Assembly: GCA_964418125.1 (NCBI GenBank)
Contig: CAYQKY010000021.1
Span: forward strand, 14,411 to 78,410
Reading direction: 5' to 3'
Length of the DNA: 64,000 nt
From: JACJXW01 sp964418125
Lineage (GTDB): Bacteria > Bacteroidota > Bacteroidia > Chitinophagales > Saprospiraceae
The position numbers were made by a program, and so were the translations under genes. The notes under the pieces are model-generated. The model worked only from the letters and a program-made list of their open reading frames with translations. It was not told the DNA's origin and searched no databases. Numbering within the stretch: the stretch's first letter is position 1; every line of letters begins with the position of its first letter. Of this stretch, positions 17,121 to 25,165 are shown piece after piece.

Positions 17121-18242
17121 ATGAAAATAAAGATACTTTCCACTACCCTTCTGGCCATCCTGCTTGCCTTTACCGCCTGCCAGGACGACGGCCCCGTCGT
17201 GGGGTGTGACCCCTGTATAGACGAAGACATCATCGATGCGCCTTATAACCCACAGCCATACGAACTGGAAGTTCCGGAATGGTTCCCCAACCCGATCATC
17301 CCGCCGGACAACCCCATGACGGTAGAAGGCATCGCCCTGGGCCGGCGCCTGTTCTTCGACCCCATCCTTTCCAGTGACAGCACCCAGTCGTGCGCTTCCT
17401 GCCATAACCCGCAGCTCAGCTTCACCGACGGCCTGAAGGTGAGCACCGGCGTTCTGGGCATTGAAGGGCGGCGTTCCTCCATGCCTATCGTCAACATGGC
17501 GTTCAACAATAAAGGCTTCTTCTGGGACGGCCGCTCCGCCACCCTGGAAGCCCAGGCCCTGCTGCCGATAGAAGACCATACCGAACTCAATGAGAGCTGG
17601 GAAAACGTGATAGAGAAATTCAGGCGCCACAAGGATTACCCCGCTATGTTCCGCCAGGCATTCGGGATCGAAAAGAAAAGCGAGATCAGCAAAGAGCTGG
17701 CGGTGAAGGCCATCGCCCAGTTCGAACGCACTTTGATCAGTTATCAGTCGCGCTTCGACAAGATCGTCTGGGAGCAGGTGGGCTGGCCCACCGATTCTGA
17801 ACAACGCGGGCGCGACCTGTTCTTCGTCGAGTTCGCCAATAACAGCCTCGACCACCCGGGCTGCTCGCACTGCCATGGTAGCGCCCTCTTCACCGAGAAC
17901 AACTATTTCAACAATGGCATCGACTCGGTCGCTACCCTCAGCGACTTTGCCGATTACGGGCTGGGAGAAGTTACCGGTAACCTCTACGATAATGGCAAGT
18001 TCCGGGCCCCCACTCTGCGCAATATCGCCCTGACGGCGCCCTATATGCACGACGGCCGGTTCAATACCCTGGGAGAAGTGCTCGACCACTACGCTTCCGG
18101 GGGCCATGGCGTATCGAATGAGGACGCCAACATACAGCCCTTTACCCTGACCGAACAACAAAAGCAGGACCTCATCGCTTTCCTCAATATGCTGACGGAT
18201 ACTTCTTTCGTCAATAACCCGGATTTCCATTCGCCTTTTTAG
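17121..18242 (+). CDS. Di-haem cytochrome c peroxidase / MbnH-like lipoprotein
   Basis: From the ATG at 17121 (lipobox AFTACQDD) this is a 373-residue di-haem protein with haem c motifs in TQSCASCHNPQLSFTDG and HPGCSHCHGSALFTE and the LRNIALTAPYMHDGRFNTL block. It is a paralogue of the gene just upstream, sharing most motifs and the C-terminal FVNNPDFHSPF. The pair of peroxidases behind two MbnP genes suggests each di-haem enzyme may serve a different MbnP. The alternative is a plain cytochrome c peroxidase reducing H2O2. It ends at a strong terminator 112 bases downstream. Confidence 0.87.
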   Translation: MKIKILSTTLLAILLAFTACQDDGPVVGCDPCIDEDIIDAPYNPQPYELEVPEWFPNPIIPPDNPMTVEGIALGRRLFFDPILSSDSTQSCASCHNPQLSFTDGLKVSTGVLGIEGRRSSMPIVNMAFNNKGFFWDGRSATLEAQALLPIEDHTELNESWENVIEKFRRHKDYPAMFRQAFGIEKKSEISKELAVKAIAQFERTLISYQSRFDKIVWEQVGWPTDSEQRGRDLFFVEFANNSLDHPGCSHCHGSALFTENNYFNNGIDSVATLSDFADYGLGEVTGNLYDNGKFRAPTLRNIALTAPYMHDGRFNTLGEVLDHYASGGHGVSNEDANIQPFTLTEQQKQDLIAFLNMLTDTSFVNNPDFHSPF

Positions 18243-18353
18243 GGGCCGGCCGGAGACTGATTTGGGCCCGGGTAAGAAGAGATGAGAGCAGTGTTGGGCG
18301 CCTTCCCCTTTCTCTTACTACGGGCCGCCTGAAGGCAGCCCGCCCGAAAAAAA

Positions 18354-18389
18354 AGCTCCCGCAGCATCGGCCTGCGGGAGCTTTTTTTG
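18354..18389. terminator. Strong intrinsic terminator after the MbnP/di-haem cluster
   Basis: AGCTCCCGCAG (18354-18364) pairs perfectly with CTGCGGGAGCT (18372-18382) around a 7-base loop, preceded by an A-run and followed by a T-run. It could terminate in both directions. Confidence 0.9.
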
Positions 18390-18661
18390 CCCTGTCAAGG
18401 GCCAGACATAGATTTTTTTCAACTTTTTTTCCTGTTTTTTGGTGCCTTTCCAGGATGTTTTTTTCACAAACAATCCATTTAAAACCCTAAAAACAATAAC
18501 AATTTTCGATTTTCCTTAAATACTTTTTTCACAAAAGGTTATTTTTGTCCTTGTTTTCCCCTTGTATTATTAAGATGTTTGTAATGTCAAACGAAGATAA
18601 AGCCGGTAAACGAACCGGCGCACAAAATTGGGATAATTTACATGGGATTTAAGTTTGTCAA

Positions 18662-18705
18662 ATAGCAAGTCAGATTTTATTGGGATAAACAATCTGACTT
18701 GCTAT
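18662..18705. repeat. Perfect 15-bp inverted repeat
   Basis: ATAGCAAGTCAGATT at 18662-18676 is the exact reverse complement of AATCTGACTTGCTAT at 18691-18705, with a 14-base loop. No T-run follows, so it looks like an RNA hairpin or protein site rather than a terminator. Confidence 0.6.
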
Positions 18706-18802
18706 AAGGCAAATTCCGAAATCAATCCAGAATTGACATCGAAAAGATCTTCCTCGCTTTGAGGTAAAAGATATAAAGATATAATTTTTCTCTCTTTTTC
18801 TG

Positions 18803-18825
18803 CTAGCTTCTTAAGCTAGTTTTTT
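18803..18825 (+). terminator. Small intrinsic terminator
   Basis: CTAGCTT (18803-18809) and AAGCTAG (18813-18819) pair around CTT, followed by six T. It lies six bases before the first copy of the repeated element below, so a transcript may end here. Confidence 0.65.
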
Positions 18826-18830
18826 CGTAC

Positions 18831-18897
18831 ATGTTCATGGGATTATAATTACGATAAGTCGTATTACCGAATCAGGTGATGCGACTTATTTTTTTTT
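18831..18897 (+). ncRNA. Candidate small RNA element, copy 1 (conserved tag plus terminator hairpin)
   Basis: The 20-base tag ATGTTCATGGGATTATAATT at 18831-18850 is followed by a 15-bp stem (18854-18868 with 18875-18889, two G-U pairs) and eight T. The same tag and a related hairpin recur about 400 bases downstream. No ORF explains the conservation. The upstream end and promoter are not defined. Confidence 0.5.
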
Positions 18898-19236
18898 GGA
18901 CAGGCTAGGCTACCTTAAAAAGCAGAAGAAAGCAAGGCTGCCCCCCCCTTTTCCCCTGTCAATGTCATTTTTCCGCCAAGAAAGGTTTTATCGAGCCCCA
19001 AAAGCAAGAAATCCGTACCAGTACCTAGAATTTATGTCATAAAACTATTATTTTTACACCAACTTAAACTAAACAGCCTGTTTATGGTGTTTACGTATTA
19101 AACAGATCGCCGATATCAGTTTTTTTACCACCTGAAAAATAAAGGCGGGCTGTTTGAAGTTAGAATAGGGCCGGTTGTAACAAACAGGCTCAGGGCAGGC
19201 GGAAAAGTTCCGCTCTCCCCCTACAGCAAGACATTC

Positions 19237-19305
19237 ATGTTCATGGGATTATAATTTGTTAGTAGTAGGTCGTATCACATTTTTTTGTGATGCGACTTTT
19301 TTTTT
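19237..19305 (+). ncRNA. Candidate small RNA element, copy 2 (conserved tag plus terminator hairpin)
   Basis: The 20-base tag of copy 1 is repeated exactly at 19237-19256. A 13-bp stem follows (19267-19279 with 19286-19298) whose core GTCGTAT/ATGCGACTT is shared with copy 1 while loop-proximal pairs differ but still pair, then seven T. Conserved structure with changed pairs favours an RNA function. Confidence 0.5.
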
Positions 19306-19340
19306 GTCCCTGCTTCCATAAAAAAAGAAGGAAGCAATAA

Positions 19341-19371
19341 TTGATTGTTTAAAGTAAAATTCGTTTCTTTG
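19341..19371 (+). promoter_or_regulatory. Candidate promoter of the SprB-repeat gene
   Basis: TTGA at 19341-19344 is separated by 19 bases from TTTCTTTG at 19364-19371, close to the Bacteroidota pattern TTTG-N19-TAnnTTTG with mismatches in both boxes. It is about 238 bases upstream of the start codon, leaving a long leader. Confidence 0.35.
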
Positions 19372-19608
19372 TGCCAAGAGTAAGCTTTTACCCGTTAGAT
19401 AGACACATCCTCATCCATCCCCTTGGATTAAACCTTTAGCTGTTCCATTTCCTTAGAAGAAGCCCTCTCATTGCATATTGAGGGTTCATTTCACTTCGGT
19501 TTCCAGGAAAGATTTTTTTGTTGAGCTAATGCTGAACCCTACGGTAGTATTCTATCGTACAGGTTTACAGAAGCATATATTTATTCAGCTAACAAATTGT
19601 ACATCCAG

Positions 19609-22600
19609 ATGTGTAGAAATCTACGTTCCAAAGCGTGTCACCGCTTTACCTGGAAGCCTCAGCCTCCAAGTCACCGATTATTACTGCTGCTACCTTTCGC
19701 TTTCCTGATGCAGATAGCGAATGCCCAGTTCACTGTCAACCTTGCCGTTACAGAACCCAACTGTTTCGGCCTGCCTACCGGCAGTATTACAGCCAGTGTC
19801 AGCGGGGGTACTGCTCCCTTTACGTACAACTGGAGCACCGGCGCAACAGGAAGTACCCTTAGTAACATTGGAGCGGGCAACTTCTCCGTTACGGTAACGG
19901 ACGGCGCCGGCGCTTCGGTAAGCGAAAGCGCCACGGTCACCGAGCCTACCGTAGTGACGGTAAGCCTGTCGGCCAACACCTGCCAGGTTCCGTTTCTCAT
20001 AACCGCCACCGGCAACGGAGGCAACCCGCCCTATTCCTATACCTGGTCGACCGGGGCAAGCGGCTCCGTAATCACCGTTCCCGGCGCCGGCACTTACTGC
20101 GTCACCATGACCGACCAGAACCTCTGCGGCGCCGTCAATTGTATAACCGTCACCCCCAACCCACTCGATGTATCGGTAGAAACCGAGGGCCTTACCTGCC
20201 CGGATAGCGACGACGGAGAGGTTCAGGCCATCGTCACGGGAGGGACGCCGCCCTACACCTATGCCTGGAGCAACGGCGCCACCACCGCCGGCCAAACCGG
20301 CCTGCCTCCCGGCACCTATAGCGTAACGGTAACGGATTCCGGCGGCTGCTCCGATTCCGCTTCCGGCGCCGTCAGCGCTCCGCCCCCCCTGACGTCTGAC
20401 GTTACCGGCGCCGGCCCCGACTGCGCTGCCGGAAGCAACGGCTCGGCCACGGCCAGCGCCGGCGGCGGCACCCCGCCTTACAGTTTCCTCTGGAGCACAG
20501 GGGCCACGGCCGCTACCATCACCGGCCTGGCCGCCGGCGCCTATACCGTTACGATAACCGACGCCAATGCTTGTGAAATTGTGGATATGATCACCCTGAC
20601 GCCCATTTCCAGCCTGACGGCCATGGCCACCGCCACCCCGGAATCCTGCCCCGGCTTCAATGACGGGACGGCCACGGCCACTGCCATGAACGGGGTGCCG
20701 CCTTATATATATTTATGGAGTAACGGCGGCGTAACGCAAACCATCACCGGCCTGATCCCCGGGACGTACACCGTAACCATAATCGACGGATCCGGCTGTA
20801 CCGCTATGGCCACCGTCGACGTCGGCGCCGCTCCCCCTCTGAATATCAGCCTGAGTTCCACCCCCGTAACCACCTGCGGCGCCGCCGACGGCGCCGCCAC
20901 CGTCACAATTAACCAGGGCCAACCCCCGCTCACCATTGCGTGGAGCACCGGAGCATCGACAGCTATGATCAGCGGCCTCGCCGGCGGAACGTACAGCGTT
21001 ACCGTTACCGACGGTAATGGCTGCACCTCAAACGGGTCTGTACTGGTTATCGAACCACCGGCAGTTACCGTTACCGTCACCGCTACCGATACGGTATGCG
21101 CGGGTGAAGCTACCGGAATGGCAACCGCCATGATTTCCGGCGGCACCACGCCCTTTACCTATAGCTGGAATACAGGCGAAACCACGCCAACCATCGACAA
21201 CCTGCCGGCAGGAACCTACAGCGTAACCGTAACCGATGCTAACGGCTGCCAGGCCACGGGGTCCGCCACCATCGCTGAGGCGCCCCAGATAGTAGCTACA
21301 ATAACCGGTACTGAAATAGTCTGTGGCCCGGGCGCCACCGGGGAAGCCACCGTTACGGCAACAGGAGGAACCCCACCCTACTCCTACACATGGAGCACGG
21401 GGGAAAGCACAGAATCCATCGACGGGCTGGGCGAAGGCGCCTATTCCGTTATCATTACCGACGCAAGCGGCTGTACCGCCACTGCCGAAATTACTATTGA
21501 TGTGGTCGACGACCTCGACCTGGAAATCGTCGGGCGCGATGTGCTGTGCCATGGGAACGCCTCCGGCAGTATTCTGGTGACGCCCTTCGGAGGCACCCCT
21601 CCGTATACGTTTAGCTGGAGTACCGGCGCCACCACCAATGAGATCACCAACCTGGTGGCCGGCTCCTATTCGGTAACCGTAACGGAATCCGAAGGCTGCT
21701 TCATTGAAGCAACGATCGTGATCAACGAACCACCGGAACTGGAACTGAACCTGTCCGGAACCGATGTCACCTGCGCCGGCGACAATGACGGTACCGCCTC
21801 GGCGGCCGTCACCGGCGGCACGCCCCCGTATACCTACTTGTGGAGCAACGGCGCCACCACTGCCGACATCAGCGGGCTGGTGGCCGGTACGTACTCCCTC
21901 ACCGTGACGGACGCCAATTTATGCGTGATCACAGGCTCCATCATTATCGAAGAACCTCCGCAGTTCCAGGGTTCGGTCATTACCGTTGTGGACATCCTGT
22001 GCGCCGGCGATACCAACGGCTCGGCCACCGTCAGTGTCTCGGGCGGCACCCCTCCTTATACCTATAACTGGAGCAACGGGCAGACGGGCGCCACCGGCAC
22101 CGGCCTGAGCGCCGGCAATTATACCGTAACCGTAATGGATGCCAGCGGTTGCACCGACGACATCCTGGTGGTGATCACCGAACCTCCGGTACTGGATGTC
22201 AGCGCCGGCACAACCGTCGGCGCCACCTGCGACAATGCCACCGACGGGGAAGTGAGCGTTACCGTAAGCGGAGGGACGCCGCCGTACACCTACTCCTGGA
22301 GCAACGGCGCCACTACATCCAGTATATCGAACCTGTCGGCAGGCGCCTACTCGGTGACGGTAACCGACGCCAACGGTTGTACTGCCGATGACGCCGTTAC
22401 CGTGGCCGCTTTTGACAGCCCGTCCTGCAGCATTACCATCACACAGGACATCTCCCCGGCAGGCAACGACGGGGAGGCCATGGTCAACGTAACCGGAGGG
22501 ACGCCGCCTTTCACCTATCAATGGAGTAACGGGCAGACGGGCCTCACGGCCACCGGCCTCTCTTCCGGCACCTACTCCTGCGTCGTCACCGACGCCAACG

Positions 22601-24123
22601 GCTGCCAGACCAGTTGTGAGGTTACGCTCGCCCCGCCCGCCCGCCTGGGCGATTACGTATGGCTGGATGAGGACCGGGACGGTATCCAGGACCCGAATGA
22701 GGACGGCATTCCCGGCGTCATGGTCATCCTGCAGATCCCGTCGGATGCGAACCCGACGAATATCGACACCACTTTCACCAATGGCGACGGATACTACTAC
22801 TTCGACGTAGTGCCGGGAGAATATAAGGTAACCTTTATCAAGCCGGACGGCCTGGCCTTCACCAGCCCGGACCAGGGCGCCAATGATGCCCGCGACAGCG
22901 ACGTCGACACCCTCATGGGCATGACCGGCATCTACATCATCGGCCCCGGGGAGGAAGACCTGACCATCGACGCCGGCCTGTACAATAAATGTGACAACAT
23001 TACCGACCCCGGCCTCATCGGCCCGAGCCAGTTCCTCTGCGGCCCGGGCAACGACCCGGAAGAGATCATGAACATCGAAACGCCTTCGGGCGGGACGGGC
23101 GCCATTGAATACCTCTGGATGGCGAGCACCGAACCCGGGCCGTTCAACGTACAGACCTGGACCGTCATTCCCGGCGCCACCGGCCCGTCGTATAACCCGC
23201 CGGTGCTCTACGAAACGACCTACTTTGCACGCTGCGTACGGCGGGAGTGCTGCACGATATACCTGGAAAGCAACATCGTCACCATCGAAGTGGGCGATGT
23301 TGCCAATGCCGAGATCAATGGCCCTAGCTACCTCTGCGTCGGAGAGCCCGCCACCCTCACCGCCGGCCCCACCGGCCCGAACGCGGTGATCACCTGGCAG
23401 GTGAGCGGCCCGGCGACGCCCACTTCCGGCGCCGGCCCGCAGATAACGATCACGCCCAGCTCTTTCGGCCTCGTATACGTCACGCTCCAGGTGATCGATA
23501 ACGGCTGCACCGCCCATATCACGCGCCGGTTCACCGCCACGTCCAGCCCCCTTTACTGCGGCGGCCCGGGGCGCGGCCTGCCGGTCAATGTAGTGGTCAC
23601 CAATGCGGAGGAAGGCGAAGTCATGGTCAGCTGGATGATGGAAGAACTGCTCGCTTCCAACCACCTCTTCACGGTAGAATACTCCGCTGACGGAGTGGAT
23701 TTCGAACCCCTGGGCGAGATGAATACGCCCCAGGCTTTCCTGGGCAACATGAATTATTATGAATTTATGCACCTCGCACCGAAACGCGGACGCAACTTTT
23801 ATCGTATACAGGTACATAGCCAGTATGGAGATACCTTTTACTCCGAGATAGGCGAGGCCATCCTTCACAATGATTCAGAGATAGCCCTGCTCTATCCCAA
23901 CCCTACAACAGATCAGGTAGCCTTAGAATTATTCGAGGCCTTCGGACAGGAAGTCCAGGTTGAGATATTCAATGCCAACGGCGCCCGGTTGCATTCCCAG
24001 ACTATTGCAGAAGATACCCTGCGGGCGGATTTCGACCTGTCGGGTTATCCCGCCGGCGTGTATTTCTTCAACCTGCGGTACAGTAAAGCAGGATTGAAAG
24101 TACTTAAGATAGTGAAACATTAA
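19609..24123 (+). CDS. Large SprB-repeat surface adhesin with SdrD B-like domain and T9SS type A sorting domain
   Basis: From the ATG at 19609 this is a 1504-residue exported protein. An extended signal peptide (basic N-region, then LLLLLPFAFLMQIANA) is followed by 13 SprB-type repeats of about 75 residues. Each has a GGTPPYTYxWSNGATT core and a GxYSVTVTDxNGC end, over roughly residues 40-1005. Then come an SdrD B-like domain (LGDYVWLDEDRDGIQDPNEDG), Ig-like beta segments, and a C-terminal T9SS type A domain (LLYPNPTTDQVALELFEA to LKVLKIVKH). SprB is the mobile gliding adhesin of Flavobacterium. This smaller relative is likely a cell-surface adhesin, and gliding itself cannot be inferred. An upstream TTG (19597) is a less likely start. 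Confidence 0.9.
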   Translation: MCRNLRSKACHRFTWKPQPPSHRLLLLLPFAFLMQIANAQFTVNLAVTEPNCFGLPTGSITASVSGGTAPFTYNWSTGATGSTLSNIGAGNFSVTVTDGAGASVSESATVTEPTVVTVSLSANTCQVPFLITATGNGGNPPYSYTWSTGASGSVITVPGAGTYCVTMTDQNLCGAVNCITVTPNPLDVSVETEGLTCPDSDDGEVQAIVTGGTPPYTYAWSNGATTAGQTGLPPGTYSVTVTDSGGCSDSASGAVSAPPPLTSDVTGAGPDCAAGSNGSATASAGGGTPPYSFLWSTGATAATITGLAAGAYTVTITDANACEIVDMITLTPISSLTAMATATPESCPGFNDGTATATAMNGVPPYIYLWSNGGVTQTITGLIPGTYTVTIIDGSGCTAMATVDVGAAPPLNISLSSTPVTTCGAADGAATVTINQGQPPLTIAWSTGASTAMISGLAGGTYSVTVTDGNGCTSNGSVLVIEPPAVTVTVTATDTVCAGEATGMATAMISGGTTPFTYSWNTGETTPTIDNLPAGTYSVTVTDANGCQATGSATIAEAPQIVATITGTEIVCGPGATGEATVTATGGTPPYSYTWSTGESTESIDGLGEGAYSVIITDASGCTATAEITIDVVDDLDLEIVGRDVLCHGNASGSILVTPFGGTPPYTFSWSTGATTNEITNLVAGSYSVTVTESEGCFIEATIVINEPPELELNLSGTDVTCAGDNDGTASAAVTGGTPPYTYLWSNGATTADISGLVAGTYSLTVTDANLCVITGSIIIEEPPQFQGSVITVVDILCAGDTNGSATVSVSGGTPPYTYNWSNGQTGATGTGLSAGNYTVTVMDASGCTDDILVVITEPPVLDVSAGTTVGATCDNATDGEVSVTVSGGTPPYTYSWSNGATTSSISNLSAGAYSVTVTDANGCTADDAVTVAAFDSPSCSITITQDISPAGNDGEAMVNVTGGTPPFTYQWSNGQTGLTATGLSSGTYSCVVTDANGCQTSCEVTLAPPARLGDYVWLDEDRDGIQDPNEDGIPGVMVILQIPSDANPTNIDTTFTNGDGYYYFDVVPGEYKVTFIKPDGLAFTSPDQGANDARDSDVDTLMGMTGIYIIGPGEEDLTIDAGLYNKCDNITDPGLIGPSQFLCGPGNDPEEIMNIETPSGGTGAIEYLWMASTEPGPFNVQTWTVIPGATGPSYNPPVLYETTYFARCVRRECCTIYLESNIVTIEVGDVANAEINGPSYLCVGEPATLTAGPTGPNAVITWQVSGPATPTSGAGPQITITPSSFGLVYVTLQVIDNGCTAHITRRFTATSSPLYCGGPGRGLPVNVVVTNAEEGEVMVSWMMEELLASNHLFTVEYSADGVDFEPLGEMNTPQAFLGNMNYYEFMHLAPKRGRNFYRIQVHSQYGDTFYSEIGEAILHNDSEIALLYPNPTTDQVALELFEAFGQEVQVEIFNANGARLHSQTIAEDTLRADFDLSGYPAGVYFFNLRYSKAGLKVLKIVKH

Positions 24124-24191
24124 TATTTTTTACCACGCCAGCGTGCTCCGGCAGCCTTCTGCCGGCTCACACTAGTTGTGGATTGGGATTT

Positions 24192-24226
24192 GGGGGCTGC
24201 ACGCTTTGTGCAGTCCCCTTTTTTAT
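24192..24226 (+). terminator. Intrinsic terminator of the SprB-repeat gene
   Basis: GGGGGCTGCAC (24192-24202) pairs with GTGCAGTCCCC (24208-24218) with one bulge, followed by a run of six T. A second small hairpin (CCGGCAG/CTGCCGG) lies at about 24151-24168. Confidence 0.8.
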
Positions 24227-24319
24227 TGGACGGGCTTCCTTTAGGTGGCCCGTTATCATTACTTCGACTCCTTTTCAGACAGGCCTCCCTATTAGAGTTG
24301 ATGCCCCAACGCATCAACT

Positions 24320-25165
24320 CTATTGTAAAGTAATCCTCCCCCTCGCTACTGAGTATGCATAAATGATATACTCTTTCCGCTGAGTTGCAGCGTCAACGGC
24401 TTTTTGGTATTTCCCTCTGCCCACCAAGATCTCTACTCTTGCGCCACTGGGAATTCCTGAGAAGTCATCTTCGCTCAGGCTATAAGAACCCGTATCTTCG
24501 ATATGGATCACGTTATATACCTCTTCCGCGTTTTCGATGCCCGAATTCCATGGCGAACCCGGATCAAAAGCGATAACAATGAACACTCCATTTTCATTGC
24601 CGGCGTCAGCGTTCCAGGCCAGATCAAGATCTCTGCCCAAACTGGTGGTAAAGGTGTTGCCGAGCACAGGGCTTGTTACATAAATGGGATCGGGAATGTC
24701 CAGGTTTTCTGCAAAAACGCCGCCCGGAGGTTGGTTTTCCCCTTCTAGAGACAAGGAAACTTCACTACCGTAAAATCCTTTTACAATATTAGTTTCCTCC
24801 TTGCCGGTACGATATACATGCCGCTCGTCGGGCAAAAGGTTTAAGGTACTTTCGGCCGCTGTGATGGCTAATTTTCCTTCACTTTCCCGGCCGTTGTGAA
24901 AGCTGTTTAAAAAGGTAGCATATATATCAGTGTTTTCGCTATTTATAGCCGCTTCTTCAGTGCCAAAGAGTTTTCGGTTTGAGATGGAAATAGAACCATC
25001 CCAATACTTGTGCGCCAGTTCCGCCAACAGATAGGGGCCAAAGCTCCTGCTTTCTATCGAATGGCTGCCTTTTTTTACTTTAAAGGATTCTTTCTGACAC
25101 CCTCCCACAAGTAGACTTAGAACAACCAGGAACAGGAAAGAGAAATTATTAGTTAACATTTTCAT
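24320..25165 (-). CDS. Lipoprotein of unknown function
   Basis: This 281-residue protein starts at the ATG at 25165 with a classic lipoprotein signal (FLFLVVLSLLVGGCQKES). The body is beta-rich with a C-terminal half (VYVTSPVLGNTFTTSLGRDLDLAWNAD and NVIHIEDTGSYSLSEDDF) reminiscent of an Ig-like or carbohydrate-binding fold. No motif allows a function. The same frame continues upstream to 26062 through a different, decayed gene, so a naive ORF call would merge two proteins. GC content is lower than in neighbouring genes. It was probably the second gene of a small operon with the broken gene upstream. Confidence 0.65.
   Translation of the reverse strand: MKMLTNNFSFLFLVVLSLLVGGCQKESFKVKKGSHSIESRSFGPYLLAELAHKYWDGSISISNRKLFGTEEAAINSENTDIYATFLNSFHNGRESEGKLAITAAESTLNLLPDERHVYRTGKEETNIVKGFYGSEVSLSLEGENQPPGGVFAENLDIPDPIYVTSPVLGNTFTTSLGRDLDLAWNADAGNENGVFIVIAFDPGSPWNSGIENAEEVYNVIHIEDTGSYSLSEDDFSGIPSGARVEILVGRGKYQKAVDAATQRKEYIIYAYSVARGRITLQ

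Larger units (their letters stand above)
18391..19608. other. Long AT-rich non-coding stretch with several hairpins
   Basis: About 1.2 kb without a credible gene separates the di-haem cluster from the SprB-repeat gene. It contains a perfect 15-bp inverted repeat, three terminator-like hairpins and two related elements (listed separately). TATTTTTG at 18540-18547 matches TAnnTTTG and could be a promoter for transcripts in this region. The density of terminators suggests short non-coding transcripts or a regulated leader. Confidence 0.55.

Noticed and set aside
18243..19608. tRNA or rRNA gene in the long spacer
   Set aside because: No acceptor stem, T-loop (GGTTCRANNCC) or rRNA sequence was found; hairpins are terminator-like.
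21919..23868. 649-codon minus-strand open frame inside the SprB-repeat gene
   Set aside because: It is an artefact of the repetitive, GC-rich adhesin sequence and lacks a start with any protein-like features.
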